Assembly (NCBI GenBank): GCA_015179045.1
Contig: WHUZ01000037.1
Coordinates: forward strand, 1 to 64,000
Source: Kalaharituber pfeilii
Lineage: Eukaryota > Ascomycota > Pezizomycetes > Pezizales > Pezizaceae
Reading direction: 5' to 3'
DNA: 64,000 bases
Each line of letters begins with the position of its first letter. Positions within the stretch are counted from its first letter, which is position 1. The notes under the pieces were generated by a model that did not search any database, was not told where the DNA came from, and worked only from the letters and a program-made list of their open reading frames with translations. This document shows, piece after piece, positions 44,457 through 54,764 of this stretch. The position numbers and the translations under genes are program-made.

Positions 44457-45393
44457 ATAATTATGCTTTTGTGGGGGCTGTCAGCTAATGGCAAAAATCA
44501 TTGCTTATCAGGAGAGGTTGTCACGGAATTACAACATAACCTCTTCCGATGTGAATTCGCAAAACAGTTTGTATTATATATGGTTTGTACTTGTATTTGT
44601 CTCGGTGTCGTTGCAAGCGCATGCCGTTGGTTGCGCCAAGTGGAAGGCAGACAGGGGGCTGGGTTATGTGCAGTTCAGCTAAGGCGCACAGCCCACATAC
44701 TGCACTCATTCCGGGTGTGCAACATAACACCCATTAGGTTCAGGAGACAGCCTACTATGAATTGGTAATCGGGCTTAAGAATATAGAATGGAAAAATAAA
44801 AGACATTAATTTATTAAACTTTGCCATATACCTAGATGGCTGATATCATGCCTCAGTATAGATTTTGTCATTTCTTTGCTTAGATTTCTTCCACCAATGT
44901 GAGCATGACTCGTTGCAGCTGCGTAATGTCTGTCGAGCGAGAGTAGCAATTACCACCACGTCTGTGACATTACCAACTCGCGATATGTAGAATGGAACTA
45001 CACTGTCGTAATTACAAATAGGATGAGTAAATGGATAATTCCGGGAGAATCAAGTAGGTTCCAGGGATTATTTGACAAGAGAGGGAGCGGGAATGCATAG
45101 GGGGTACATATGGTACCGGCTGCATAGCCACCCCCGCCAACACTCGTTTACACCCCCGACGACGGACGTGCAGCCCTCACCAGACCGCCGGTACAGCGCT
45201 CAGAGGCCATGGCGCATTAAATTCAGGCAAGGCTGCGCACGTATCACCTGCTGCCCTGTGCCGTAGTCTCATAAACTGGATGACCAAGCGTAGTCCGGTT
45301 TAAACTCTTAGAAGTCATTTGCTGGTGAGTAGAGTACGCCTGCAGCTCTTATGCCTTGCTCTCATCTTGAGATTAAGATTCTTATTTGTCAAT
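44457..45393 (+). repeat. Segmental duplication, intact copy
   Basis: An uninterrupted 0.94-kb unit; its inverted copy at 28705-31216 is split by elements H1 and H2. Here the sequence runs straight through GTTTGTATTATATATGG, giving the empty target site. Contains frames at 44394-44768 and 45072-45266 without recognisable domains. Confidence 0.8.
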
Positions 45394-45425
45394 TGAATTC
45401 ATGTGCTCTCGATATAGCCTCGTCC

Positions 45426-45507
45426 CTGTTCTCGTGCCCAGACTCTCTTGATCTCTTCCTTTCGCGAATTATTTAAGCGTGCCAAGAGAGTCTGGGCACG
45501 AGAACAG
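45426..45507. repeat. Perfect 25-bp-arm hairpin
   Basis: CTGTTCTCGTGCCCAGACTC... at 45426-45450 is the exact reverse complement of 45483-45507, with a 32-nt loop. It could be a tiny MITE or a transcribed hairpin. It lies between a duplicated segment and a LINE composite. Confidence 0.85.
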
Positions 45508-45589
45508 ATACCAAGCTAATATGAATGCCAACATAAATCCTCCCACTCCGGAAACCCCCCCCCTCAACACTTACACACGCACACACGCA

Positions 45590-46110
45590 CACACGCGCAC
45601 ACACTTTCCTCTGGTAGCTACAGATTGGAAGATATTGGAAAAGAGCTAAAAGAGAAGATAGACATAGGATATACTATAACACTTCAACACCCTCCTTCCC
45701 CCCCTTCCCCCTCCTTCCCCCGTACTGTTTCCTCGACTGGCGACACCACCAAACCATGGCGCTCATTTATGGTCTTGCTTCCGTTTTTGCTTGTTTCCAC
45801 CTACTTTACTGGTGATGGTCCTAGTCCATATGGGTCTGTCTTTTGTATTCTGTTTATTTCCTTTTTCCCTAGTTCCCATCATAACTCATACAGTAGTATA
45901 CAAATAGTGATATATTACAAGAATTAAAAGAAGGGGAAGAAAAAGGCCATCTCATATGCCATATCTCACCCTTTCCCATATATGTCCTGTAGTCTCCTCT
46001 TTTCCACACCACCAGCAATCTGGGCCATCTGTCTTTCTCATCATAAGCCTCCACTGTCCAGCCTCAACAGTGGACCTATTGATTCCTATGGTGGTGTTCA
46101 TCAAGAAGGG
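45590..46110. mobile_element. Composite LINE fragment, inverted copy of 40994-41800
   Basis: Plus-strand 45600-45930 matches the reverse complement of 41.2-41.8 kb (TAGCTACAGATTG.AAGAT, AAAAGAGCTAAAAGA). Minus-strand 45950-46100 carries a better-kept finger, CWWCGKEETTGHIW. A CACACACG-type simple repeat starts the unit. Confidence 0.6.
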
Positions 46111-46353
46111 ACCAGGTGTAACACTGGCTTGCTTGCTGACTAATACACTAAAAATACCTGGCCCCTGCGTTCTGACCCCCCTTTTGCAATTTCTCTTTCA
46201 CAATTCAGCACCACCGCACACAGAGAATCTCTACAGCAAAACTGCCTTTTGACATCGGATAACTTGAGTTAGGTTCCTGAGAGTAAGTATACGCTGATCT
46301 ATAGCACCTTTTAGCTTTAAAAAAATACAAATACTAATGTAGTGATAGGTAAA

Positions 46354-46750
46354 ATGGGCCGTCTGAGCAGGAAAAGAAATGCTTGCTTGCTTGCTTCTCA
46401 AGCTGCTGCCAGCAAGGCGAAAAGGAGAGCAGTTATATATGGAGTGGAAGTAAATACTGTCGAGCCGGTTACAGCAGAGATGCATGTGGATACCTCCGGA
46501 CCGCTTGTATATACCGAGAGTGAAGAGTCTTAATTCAGAGGCAGCGCCAAGTCTAACAGCTAATGATCCTCTACTCAAGCCGAAGTCTGAGGAGGAAATG
46601 AGAGCAGAGGCGATTTTAGCAGGAATTAAGGTACTACAAAAGAAGTTGAAAAGTAAAAAAGAGATGGTTACTGGGCAAAATTATCAGCGTCACCTAGCAG
46701 TTCTACATTTTTCTACAACTTCAGTTACTTACACAACGTGTATATAAGAG
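46354..46750 (+). pseudogene. Frameshifted transposon-type ORF
   Basis: ATG 46354 begins MGRLSRKRNACLLASQAAAS, an Arg/Lys-rich start common in proteins of large fungal DDE/KDZ-type elements. The frame shifts near 46530. The second frame continues LLKPKSEEEMRAEAIL and GQNYQRHLAVLHF. The MGRxSKxR...A start and the YQRHLAVLxF block are what suggest a transposon origin. Identity uncertain; the gene is broken. Confidence 0.35.
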
Positions 46751-46759
46751 TCATAGAAG

Positions 46760-47045
46760 AGTTAAGTAGGTAGATCATTTCTATATATAGTAATTTTTCA
46801 TTCTACACTAGTACCAATTCCGTAATTTTGGCTGTCTTGGCATGTAACTCGTTAGGGGCTTCCCATATGAAGTATTAAAGTTTTGATCTTATATTTCTCA
46901 ATACCACATTTTTATTTTTTAATTTGGACTCCGAAGAGTTGTAGAGCAGACGAAATAGTACATATCTACGGGTTTTAAATTTCAATCAGATGTGGTCAGG
47001 TAATGAAATATAATTTCTCGTTGAAGTCAATAATTTTGGTCGACA
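46760..47045. other. Intergenic
   Basis: No gene. AT-rich; the right edge matches LINE sequence. Confidence 0.35.
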
Positions 47046-47245
47046 GGGGTCCCTTCTTGATGAACATCACCATAGGTGCATTTTTGTTGTTTTTTGTGTT
47101 TAAAAAATATCGTAAGCGCAGAATAAGCCCGAGCCTAGGGTGCGATCATCTCTCTATCCACCTCATCAGTTCCACTATGGGGTTCCCCTCCCACTCGCTT
47201 GCCCGCTGGGAGTCTATATATCGCCTCTAACCCACCTGGCCTAAC
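47046..47245 (-). mobile_element. LINE 3' UTR copy
   Basis: The reverse complement matches 40830-40955 of the LINE at 40578 (GAGGCGATATATAG, CCCCATAGTGGAACTGATGAG, GGCTCGGGCTT). The 47046-47085 end matches LINE sequence near 46080. Confidence 0.6.
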
Positions 47246-47440
47246 CCCATGTTGCAAAGTCGCTGTCATATTCAGTATCTTCGCCAAATGCAGTGGCCAT
47301 ATTGGTGTGGATATGGTGTGTGAGGGTGTTCTTAGTGGACAGGCCGATATCAGTCTCAGTCAGCATAGCAGCTGCACGTAGAGCAACAGCAGCTACTGGG
47401 CCGAGCATGGTGCCCAATCGGCCAAGCAACGGCCCCACAG

Positions 47441-47513
47441 TTAAGGCTACACGCGAGTAATGATATAAAAAAAAAATAAAATAAAAAAAATAAAATAAAA
47501 TAATTAAGGCTAC
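47441..47513 (+). mobile_element. Family A insertion A5, extreme 5' truncation
   Basis: The insert at 47451-47503 is only ACGCGAGTAATGATAT, the last 16 nt of family A, plus an A/T-rich tail. It is flanked by the perfect 10-bp duplication TTAAGGCTAC at 47441-47450 and 47504-47513. Removing it restores an open frame (STVALTVGPLLG) in the protease-linked minus-strand frame. Confidence 0.75.
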
Positions 47514-47598
47514 AGTGCTCGCTATAGGCAGCACTGGCTTGGGGAGATGCTGTGGAATCCCTCTACATCCACAGTGGTTCCCATCTTAACTCTGGATT

Positions 47599-47658
47599 GT
47601 CGAGTTTTCAAAGTTTCCAGACTCTGGAAACTGAGTCTGGAAACTTTGAAAACTCGAC
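47599..47658. repeat. Perfect 26-bp-arm hairpin
   Basis: GTCGAGTTTTCAAAGTTTCC... at 47599-47624 is the exact reverse complement of 47633-47658, with loop TGGAAACT. It sits at the end of the protease domain reading frame (GVEFSKFPDSV) and looks like an inverted duplication of coding sequence. Confidence 0.9.
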
Positions 47659-48207
47659 ACCTGGAGGGTTCAAACCAGGCACAGTGATACTGGTCCAAGT
47701 AGTATTAGGGTTGAACACAGAAATGTAATCATTAATCGGATTTCTGAAGTCATCAACATCGTCAATGGTGGTTGCTAAGTTTATGCGTCGAGATGCACTG
47801 CCATATGTATGAACAGCAATAGGGGTTAGTTCCTGACCAGGGACATTCTTCAAGACAGGTGAACCAGATTGTCCTAGCACAATATTAGCTCTTGCAAATG
47901 AGCATGAGACTGCTTATGTTTTGGATGCATACCTAGATTGGTCGAGATCAAATATTGTAGCATATGTTGGTGAGAGGACTGGCGGTTGAAGTGTGTCTGC
48001 ATAAACATCTCGTACATCTGTGCCCCATACTCCCCTTTGTAGGCCATGTCTCAAGGATATCCTACGATGCCAAGTTTCAAAGAACCTTGAATGGGGGTCT
48101 TCTCCCACTTGAATGGCACAACACCCTTGAATAGCTTTTCAAGCTTCATGATGCTGATGTCATTACACCAGTTTTGCTCACTCTGTATCCATCCTATGGT
48201 TATAGCG

Positions 48208-48365
48208 ATCTTAGTCACACTCTTCTATTCTGTATCTCTTTCATCACATCATTATCTCTTTCCTTTTCCTCTATCACTCATGTAATTAAACATCGCCATA
48301 GCCTCTAGGGCGGCACGCGATTAATGATATATATATATATAAAAAAAAAAGGAATCTTAGTCACA
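48208..48365 (+). mobile_element. Family A insertion A6 in the protease gene
   Basis: The insert at 48220-48353 (134 bp) extends farther into the parent 3' UTR (TCTTTCATCACATC.., ATGTAATTAAAC), then the hairpin with stem ATCGC/GCGAT, a (TA)n run and an A tail. Target duplication: ATCTTAGTCACA at 48208-48219 and 48354-48365. Confidence 0.8.
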
Positions 48366-48793
48366 TCTCGCCATAGCCCATAGGGCGGCATGGCACTAGT
48401 GAGCGGCACGAGCTAGCTCGAGCCGAGCTGGAGGGTGAGCTCGAGCTGGCCTGGCATGAGCTCGAGCCTGGATTGATTATATACATAATATTGACAAACT
48501 AAACTAAACTAAGCTAAATTTTCATCTTTCTCACTGCTATCAGCTAAATTGTGCATGTCGAAGTTGTTGGTAGGTCAGAATGAGCTCCAAGTCTCTAATT
48601 ATTACTATATTATAATTAGGTATTTACAGTTTATGAAACCTTGCACTGGCTAAGCATTTTAGCGAGCTGTCAAGAAAAACACTAGCATGATCTTGGCTCG
48701 TTTGAGCTCGAGCCAGAGCTCGAGCTGGCTCGGCTCGTGCCGGTCACTACGGCATGCGAGTACTGATAAAAAAAAAAAAAAAAGATAGTCACA
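48354..48793 (+). mobile_element. Family A insertion A7 carrying a hAT MITE
   Basis: A second family A unit at the same target: the hairpin start CTCGCCATAGCCCATAGGGC at 48367 and its end GGCATGCGAGTACTG plus A tail up to 48784 are separated by the MITE at 48397-48749. A third copy of the target sequence (TAGTCACA, 48786-48793) closes it. Confidence 0.75.
48397..48749. mobile_element. hAT-type MITE, copy 3
   Basis: The ends TAGTGAGCGGCACGAGC and (reverse complement) TAGTGACCGGCACGAGC bound a 353-bp unit. The sequence CGGCATG of the host hairpin is repeated on both sides. The interior matches copy 1 in opposite orientation and shows the intact site (CCTTGCACTGGC) where copy 1 has its LTR element. 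Confidence 0.8.
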
Positions 48794-49624
48794 TAACGGA
48801 CTTGGACATCAGCAGAGCCTACTGAGTCCTTCCCATTGTAGCCGATGAAGGCCTTGACCTCCATGGCGCGGCCGAGAGCCCTGTAGTGGTCATAAGCACA
48901 GTGACCTGCAGTCACAAGGATGTCCAGGCTGATGAGGTAGGCAGTGCCCATTGTGTCAAAAGTATCAGCCCTTTCAAAGCGGATGAAGATTCTTAACAAT
49001 TGCTAAAACAGTGATGCTGGTGTTAGCCTGTGCTGGAAGGGTGAAATGAGTCGATACCTACAATAGTACTTCCCACCACGTTTGATATCATCTGGGTGTA
49101 CAACTTTGCGGTTATCGGGCCCAAAGACTGCTTCGATGCCTTCATGTGGCCCGAGCGGTACAAACCCTGGGGGGTGGTTGACAGGGAGCACAAAGCAGTT
49201 CTCAGGTGCAGGAGAACTGATATTGTCTGGGCATTGTAAGTCCCAGGTTGCAACGATGGTACTGTTTGGTGCCATTGCAGATTGTTGGGGCGGGAGTTGA
49301 GTGAGGAGAGGTTTGTTTGGAAGATTGGTAGGATGATGATGAGGAAGCTTTGTATGATGAGGACGCTTTGTTATGAGGAGCAAGTTTTGTACGAGGAGGA
49401 CGCTTTGTATCAATGAATCCAACAGGCCGTTTACGTAAATTCAAGCGATTTTAGAATTTAACCCAGATGAATCAGATTTTAATGGTCCTGGATATTTCCA
49501 CTATCAGTAATTGACAGTCGCCCATTAGGTACCATCATCGAAGAATTGAGTCCCATCTGTTGTATTGTCTGGAAGGTCCGTCATTTCTAAAATATTTGTT
49601 AGTATATATACTTGATTATAAAGT

Positions 49625-49711
49625 GTGATACATACTTTTTTTTTTTTAATATCATTACTCGCGTGCCACCCTGGGGGCTATGGCGAGGATTTAGGTACGT
49701 GATACATACTT
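49625..49711 (-). mobile_element. Hairpin-tailed micro-retroposon, family A, copy A8
   Basis: The insert at 49638-49698 (61 bp, minus orientation) lies between perfect 13-bp duplications GTGATACATACTT at 49625-49637 and 49699-49711. The outer stem CTCGC/GCGAG is intact. Confidence 0.8.
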
Positions 49712-49779
49712 GACTAAAGTCGTAGACCGCTGCTGTTTAAAATTCTAGATATATGGAAGATTCTACTCATTTATATACT

Positions 49780-50230
49780 CAAACCTGCCCGGAATGTCGC
49801 TGGTGCGGCGAAGATCTGGAAACCACCTCCCACGTACTAACTCACTGCAAGGTCTGGCAAGCGAAATGGCCGGGAGAGAGTCGGACCTACTTAGACCCCC
49901 GAAAGACAAAGACAACGACGCACTGACGGAGTTATTGGAATGGGCGGGACGTTAAGAGCTTTTTTTTTTGGAATGGGCTTACAGGAATTTCCGAGAATTT
50001 GCGTTCATATGAAACTATCCGTTACTTTTCCTTTATTCTTTATGTAATTAGACCCTCGCCATCAAGCCTGCCTCCGGGCTTTAAGGGTCTAGACCCAGTG
50101 GCCCTGCCATGGCGGACAGCTGCAAGCGGGGTTACGTGAAAAAAAAAAAAAAAAAAAAAGAAAAAAGACCCTCGCCATAGCCCTTAGGGCGACATGCGAG
50201 TACTGAAATTTAAAAAAAAAAAAAAAAAAA
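49780..50230 (+). mobile_element. LINE 3' end that supplies family A
   Basis: A frame with the finger CPECRWCGEDLETTSHVLTHC near 49790 is the C-terminus of LINE ORF2. It is followed by the TATGTAATTAGACCCTCGCC 3' UTR and the family A hairpin and A run (to 50230). Removing the family B insert at 50063-50165 gives a continuous 3' end. This ties family A to a LINE. Confidence 0.7.
50050..50178 (+). mobile_element. Hairpin-tailed micro-retroposon, family B, copy B2
   Basis: The insert at 50063-50165 (103 bp) lies inside the family A tail, with perfect 13-bp duplication AGACCCTCGCCAT at 50050-50062 and 50166-50178. It shows about 40 bp of family B sequence upstream of the hairpin (CAAGCCTGCCTCCGGGCTT). 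Tail: TTACGTGA then A run. Confidence 0.8.
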
Positions 50231-52039
50231 CTCAAACAATCTAGTAAACGGTGGCCTTAATTCACCTGGATAGCTGTGGAGGGATTCGTTTAATTGGCTT
50301 ATACCTGCCTGAATGGCCTGGGCTGGCCTGAATAGTCTGGACTGGCCTGTTGGATTCATTGCGTTGTATGAAGCGGAAGCTTTACTCTTGTGAATGTAGA
50401 GTCAACCGGTTGCAGAGGGATAAGGAACCAGAGGTTTAGAATCATATATATATATAGCTGGCATATGTGCTCCGGACTGTGCCTTTTGCTACTCTCTGGT
50501 GTTGCTCCTCATTCTTAGTCTTGAAAGGTAATTCGTGCACTCGTTAGCCCTCACACCCCACGCATTCGACTTTGAAACGGCTTTTTTTGCGCCCATTCAT
50601 TCCCGTGCAAAAGAAGACAGTCCGGCGAATAATATGGCAGCAACGCCAGAGCCGATTGTTGGGAGGAGGGTCGATAACCTGGAGATAAATCAGCCCCTAA
50701 GTAATCATGACGGACATAGACTTCGGTGGTCCTCGGCCGATTGGCTGGAATGAAACTGGTAGTCAATATTCATACGATCATTAGTGAAGTATTTCATGGA
50801 TGGGGTGTAATCCTGGCAAGCGCCTTCTGACAAGTGGCTGATGATTCAGTAGAATGGAAATGTTAATTTTACGGCTCTTTCCTCACATTATGCTGTTTGG
50901 TGAGAAGAGTTCCTGCGTGCCAAGCAGTATTAGACAATGCTGATGCGATGGTGTTACCAGCTACCCGGTGGAAGTTATTGCAACGATGAACCTCGGCTCT
51001 TCCCATGAGGCTTGCTGTATGGAGTACTCGACGCAAATTAGCAAGCCATTCCAAAGGTTGCTAAAATGACAACGTGAACGCCAACACCCGAACGCCAACA
51101 CCCGTCCCGCTGTCCTATATATGGAACAAAGAAGATTCTAACTCCGATTGTGATTTTCATAAAGAAAACGTGGAATCTCACAACTCCATACTAGTACTAT
51201 GACACTACTTTTCAACACATCCATATATTTTAATCTTTGACATGGCTGGCTAAAATGAAGCTCACTCAATTGAGGCACTCGCAAGAGGTTATGATAGCTA
51301 CATATCAGATAAAACGTCAACCAGTGCAAGGCATGGGGATCGCCTTTGGCCGCACACCGCAGCACAATATTTTGCAAGCGCTGGCTTGGATCATCTCAAC
51401 TTCATGGGCATAAAAAATGTTTCGTTTCGATAAGTTAACTAGACGTCCTGCGCGTGGCGTTTTGAGAAGTTGACTTGCGATTCTCCACGTCGCCAGGGGC
51501 GCATTCGATCAAATAAGCTCACAATGTGAGCAGGAAGTACACCCTGCCGTTGATCGTCGCATCGGCCGGGATAGATGTGCCATCTCTGTGGGCTGCTCTT
51601 CCTCTCCACCACTGCCTCCGCGGAGATAGGGTTACCGTAGGTTAATGGTACGAAAGCCGGGACTGGCCATTTGAAATGCGAAACTACTAGCCCCACCTCA
51701 CTCAATTCTTTGCTGTCCACTCCACAACCCCACCATGTCCATCCCGCTCCCCCCCGCCCTGCACTGTATACATCACTGCCAGCTCACCGTCCCCGCCATT
51801 TAATACAGCCACCGAAGCATGCCTTGAGGCTCTAATGCCAACGGAGGATCGGCGCCTTGGTTGGCCAATCAAAGTCTATCAGAATGTGGTATGCTGCAGA
51901 TGCGCATTTGCAAGTGCCGAAAGACAATCAGCATACCAATCTTGCCATTATGATTAATCCAGAAAGGCCCAAGGCTGGAAATATAAGTCATGTATTACCT
52001 GTTATGTGTGATTCAATATAGGAAATCATCTTTATATTA
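50231..52039. other. Intergenic
   Basis: No gene supported. The frame at 50535-50753 (..MAATPEPIVGRRVDNLEI) and the minus frame at 51439-51720 are unrecognised and short. Confidence 0.4.
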
Positions 52040-52566
52040 GCGGTGGTCATCAATTATCTACAGTAAAGTAAATGGAACATTTGTACATTTCATATCCCTG
52101 TACGTCTAGCCATTTGTGGCCGGCAATTGATGACCGGTCCAAAATGCAAAAAGCTAAGGCTTGTACTCTGTAATTGTAGTTTCATTCACCCCTACCCCGC
52201 ATAGCAACACAACTATAAGCCAAAGAGTGTCAATACAGAAGAAAATAAATGCTGAAATCGATGTTTTGATGACAGCAATGGATTATGATTTAGATTCAGA
52301 GTTTGACTCAGATTACAGTTCAGAGGAAGAAGAGGAGGACTTAGAAGAGCTTCAGGCGCTAATAGATAGGAGTGATAATATTGCAGCTAATCGATATTTC
52401 AACCGTGGCAAAAACTCTGCTGGAAGGCAAGAGTCAAATATTCTATCAAATTTGATTAATGAATATCCAGATCCAGCATTTCTTGCTATTTTTCGGATGC
52501 AAAGAGCCTCCTTTTGGTGCGGTGCGGTGCGGTGCGGTGTGGGGTTGCGTTGAGTGGGGCGGTTAA
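52040..52566 (+). mobile_element. Harbinger-like transposon H2, truncated copy 2
   Basis: It starts at GCGGTGGTCATCAATTATC after TATTA and follows H2 copy 1 (reverse orientation) through the acidic transposase N-terminus (SSEEEEEDLEELQALI.., FLAIFRMQRASFW). It then breaks off after GGGGCGGTT; the right terminal repeat is absent. The ATG region is also deleted relative to copy 1. Confidence 0.7.
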
Positions 52567-53233
52567 AAAAACTGAAGTCATTTCTCTTGGGCATTGTTCT
52601 ACTTCCTGGCGAGCATGACAAATCTTCTATTTCTCTAGAGCTGGGCATCCAGAGCGGCTTCGAGAAGGCATGATATTGGCAGTTTGGTAAGGTACTGAAT
52701 TCACACTTAAGATCTGAATATCATACACTGAAAATTTCCGCATTTGACATTTTTTTCACCTGCTGCCTACCTTGGGGGCCAGCACATGACCCCTCACTAT
52801 AGTGAAAACTGGCTATAGTGAAGAAAACTGGTCAGATTCTTGGCCTTCGTTATAGCCAGGGTGACCTGTATGCAAGTCATCTCTCAAGCCAGGAAGTTGG
52901 CAAATTTTACGCCCGATCAAACAGTCAATGCAATCAAACGTTTGTGTCTTGATCTCTACATGTCAGTGTTAAACAGGAAAAAACCTGGTGACCAGGGGCC
53001 TAGAGGAAGAATAAGTAAGGAATGGACATATAAATACAAGAACCAGAGCTCCCAAGAAAGATCGAGCGAGCAAATGAATATTACCCTACTTAGATCACTT
53101 TAGGCTTGGTCTCCATTTCGCAGTTTTCAGAGTTCTTAGCTCCAACAAGTGTATGGATAGCACAAGTGTGTTGTGTGTTTGGAGTCAAGTCAGGAAAGGA
53201 GTGGGGATCTGGTGGTAGCCTCGTATCTGAGGA
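52567..53233. other. Intergenic
   Basis: No gene. ACTATAGTGAAAACTGG and CTATAGTGAAGAAAACTGG near 52797-52830 repeat imperfectly and may be a transposon end. Confidence 0.35.
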
Positions 53234-53590
53234 TCAAGAGTTAGCCAGTTTTTTGGGGGCAACCGAGAGCTCTCTAATCAGACTTGCATGTACTTGATCA
53301 GCTTGTTGCTTGTAGGTGTCTCCGAGGAAGGTTCTGGAATAAGCCATGATTGTCCATCCTGAAGGGCAGACTGGCGGAAGCTGGCATGATCGACCTCGCC
53401 TCCGTAACTTCACAGCTGGTTCCATGCACTGTCCAGTCTCGAGATGCACTGTCACTGTCTGCACATTGGTGAGGCATACAGCACGATCAGGGAGTGTAAA
53501 CTTGTACGCCTCATGCTCTCTAACGATGGCAATTATAATTAACCCGTCTACTATTGCAGACGAAACCCACCTTGTTCCACCCCTTTTCAT
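53234..53590 (-). CDS. Hypothetical protein
   Basis: 118 aa from ATG 53590. The sequence is protein-like, alternating hydrophobic and polar (SSAIVDGLIIIAIVREHEAY, VQTVTVHLETGQCMEPAV, CPSGWTIMAYSRTFLGDTY), suggesting a small beta-rich soluble protein. No signal peptide and no recognised domain. There are no obvious neighbours. It may be a real orphan gene or the surviving part of one. Confidence 0.35.
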   Translation of the reverse strand: MKRGGTRWVSSAIVDGLIIIAIVREHEAYKFTLPDRAVCLTNVQTVTVHLETGQCMEPAVKLRRRGRSCQLPPVCPSGWTIMAYSRTFLGDTYKQQADQVHASLIRELSVAPKKLANS

Positions 53591-54764
53591 TTTATTCTTA
53601 TTGCAGTTCTTTTTGTGAAGTTTTTTTTTTTTTTCATAATTTCTGTTGTCCGTTTGTTTGTTGAGTTAGGCGGAGCAAACGAAACGGCACTACAGCGCCC
53701 CCAACCGCAACGAATTTTTATGGCAGTATGATACTACTGCATAGTTGGAAGGTATACTAGTAGCTCTCTGTACGAAGAGTACTGCATAGCGTAAATATGT
53801 ATTAGCTAGCTTGTTCGGATGCTTTTCAAATATAAGCAGATTGCCAAGAATGCTTCGACCTGTCGCAGTGGAAAATGGTACATGCACCCTTCAGTCTCCT
53901 TCGACACCTTCACATTTCATGCCCGAGCACGCTTCCTCTGCCTTTCTTCCAGTTCAGCTCCTATCAAGGAATGACCAGCAGCCTTTCATTTGACTTCACA
54001 TTGGAATTCTGGGAGTTGCCAGTGCAAAGTGAAGGGTACTCACAATAGCTCTACATTTCCGTTTCAAAGTAAGATTGAATTCTTTGAACTCATGTTGCAT
54101 AGACTTTAAGCGAGAGATGCTGCTTTGAGAGACTGCTTCTTTGAGGGACTGAGACGGTATTGGCGGAGCAATGTAGAATCAAGAGCAGTTGACTGATAGG
54201 TCCCTATTACTATGTAGTTACTGGCCTGCTGCTACGGGAAATTAACAGGGATTAGTAATTGGTAACTGAGATGACACGATCGACCCGATCACCAAGTGCT
54301 CTTGAAACGCGCCAATAGCCGTAGCAGAAGCAGTCAGCCACAGCTCTGCAGCACTCTATATTAATGTGCTTCTATGTCGCCACGACCAAGTTCGTGAATA
54401 TCCGTGTGAAGTCATATCTACTTACTCAAGTTCACCCTCTCCCATCTATATATGTTCCCTTCACTCACCTGTATGTAGTCCCCATTGGTCAACTTACCCT
54501 TATTCTCTCTCATAGTGCATTTCTACTGACTGCCAGCGCGGCCTTGTATATCCCATCTCTTTAATCATTGATATTTATGCCATATCACTCTTAAGCTTGA
54601 TAATCGATTTATTGCTTCACAAGGGCAAGAGAATGAAGAACAGGACACCAAAGTTAATGGACTGAAAATACATCATTTCCCTTCTGCAGCATCCTCAGCT
54701 CCAAACGTTCCACCTAGGCGTTCACAGTACACCCTACCACACCCTCACCCTCTCCCTCCACCAT
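53591..54764. other. Intergenic
   Basis: No gene, RNA gene or element recognised. Confidence 0.4.

Larger units (their letters stand above)
47241..49275 (-). pseudogene. Trypsin-like (V8/glutamyl-endopeptidase type) serine protease, disrupted
   Basis: Start ATG 49275 (MAPNSTIVATWDLQCPD). Intron 48992-49057 joins YYC to RIFIRFERADTF. The catalytic triad motifs are all present: LVTAGHC (His), WCNDISIMKLE (Asp) and GQSGSPVL (Ser), with GIVGYP..QMYE between, typical of S1B/V8-like proteases. Intron 47874-47932 precedes the Ser motif. Breaks: a TGA at 48051-48053 (GIVGYP-stop-DMAYKGEY) and about 565 bp of nested transposons inserted between VRYVT and KIAITIGW. A C-terminal Gly/Ala-rich segment (VGPLLGRLGTMLGPVAA, to 47241) may belong to the same gene and carries another insertion. 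There is no clear signal peptide. Confidence 0.7.

Noticed and set aside
48682..48785. C-terminal tail of the His-motif exon reading into IFFFFF..
   Set aside because: Read-through of the A tail of the family A insertion and of the MITE, not protease sequence.
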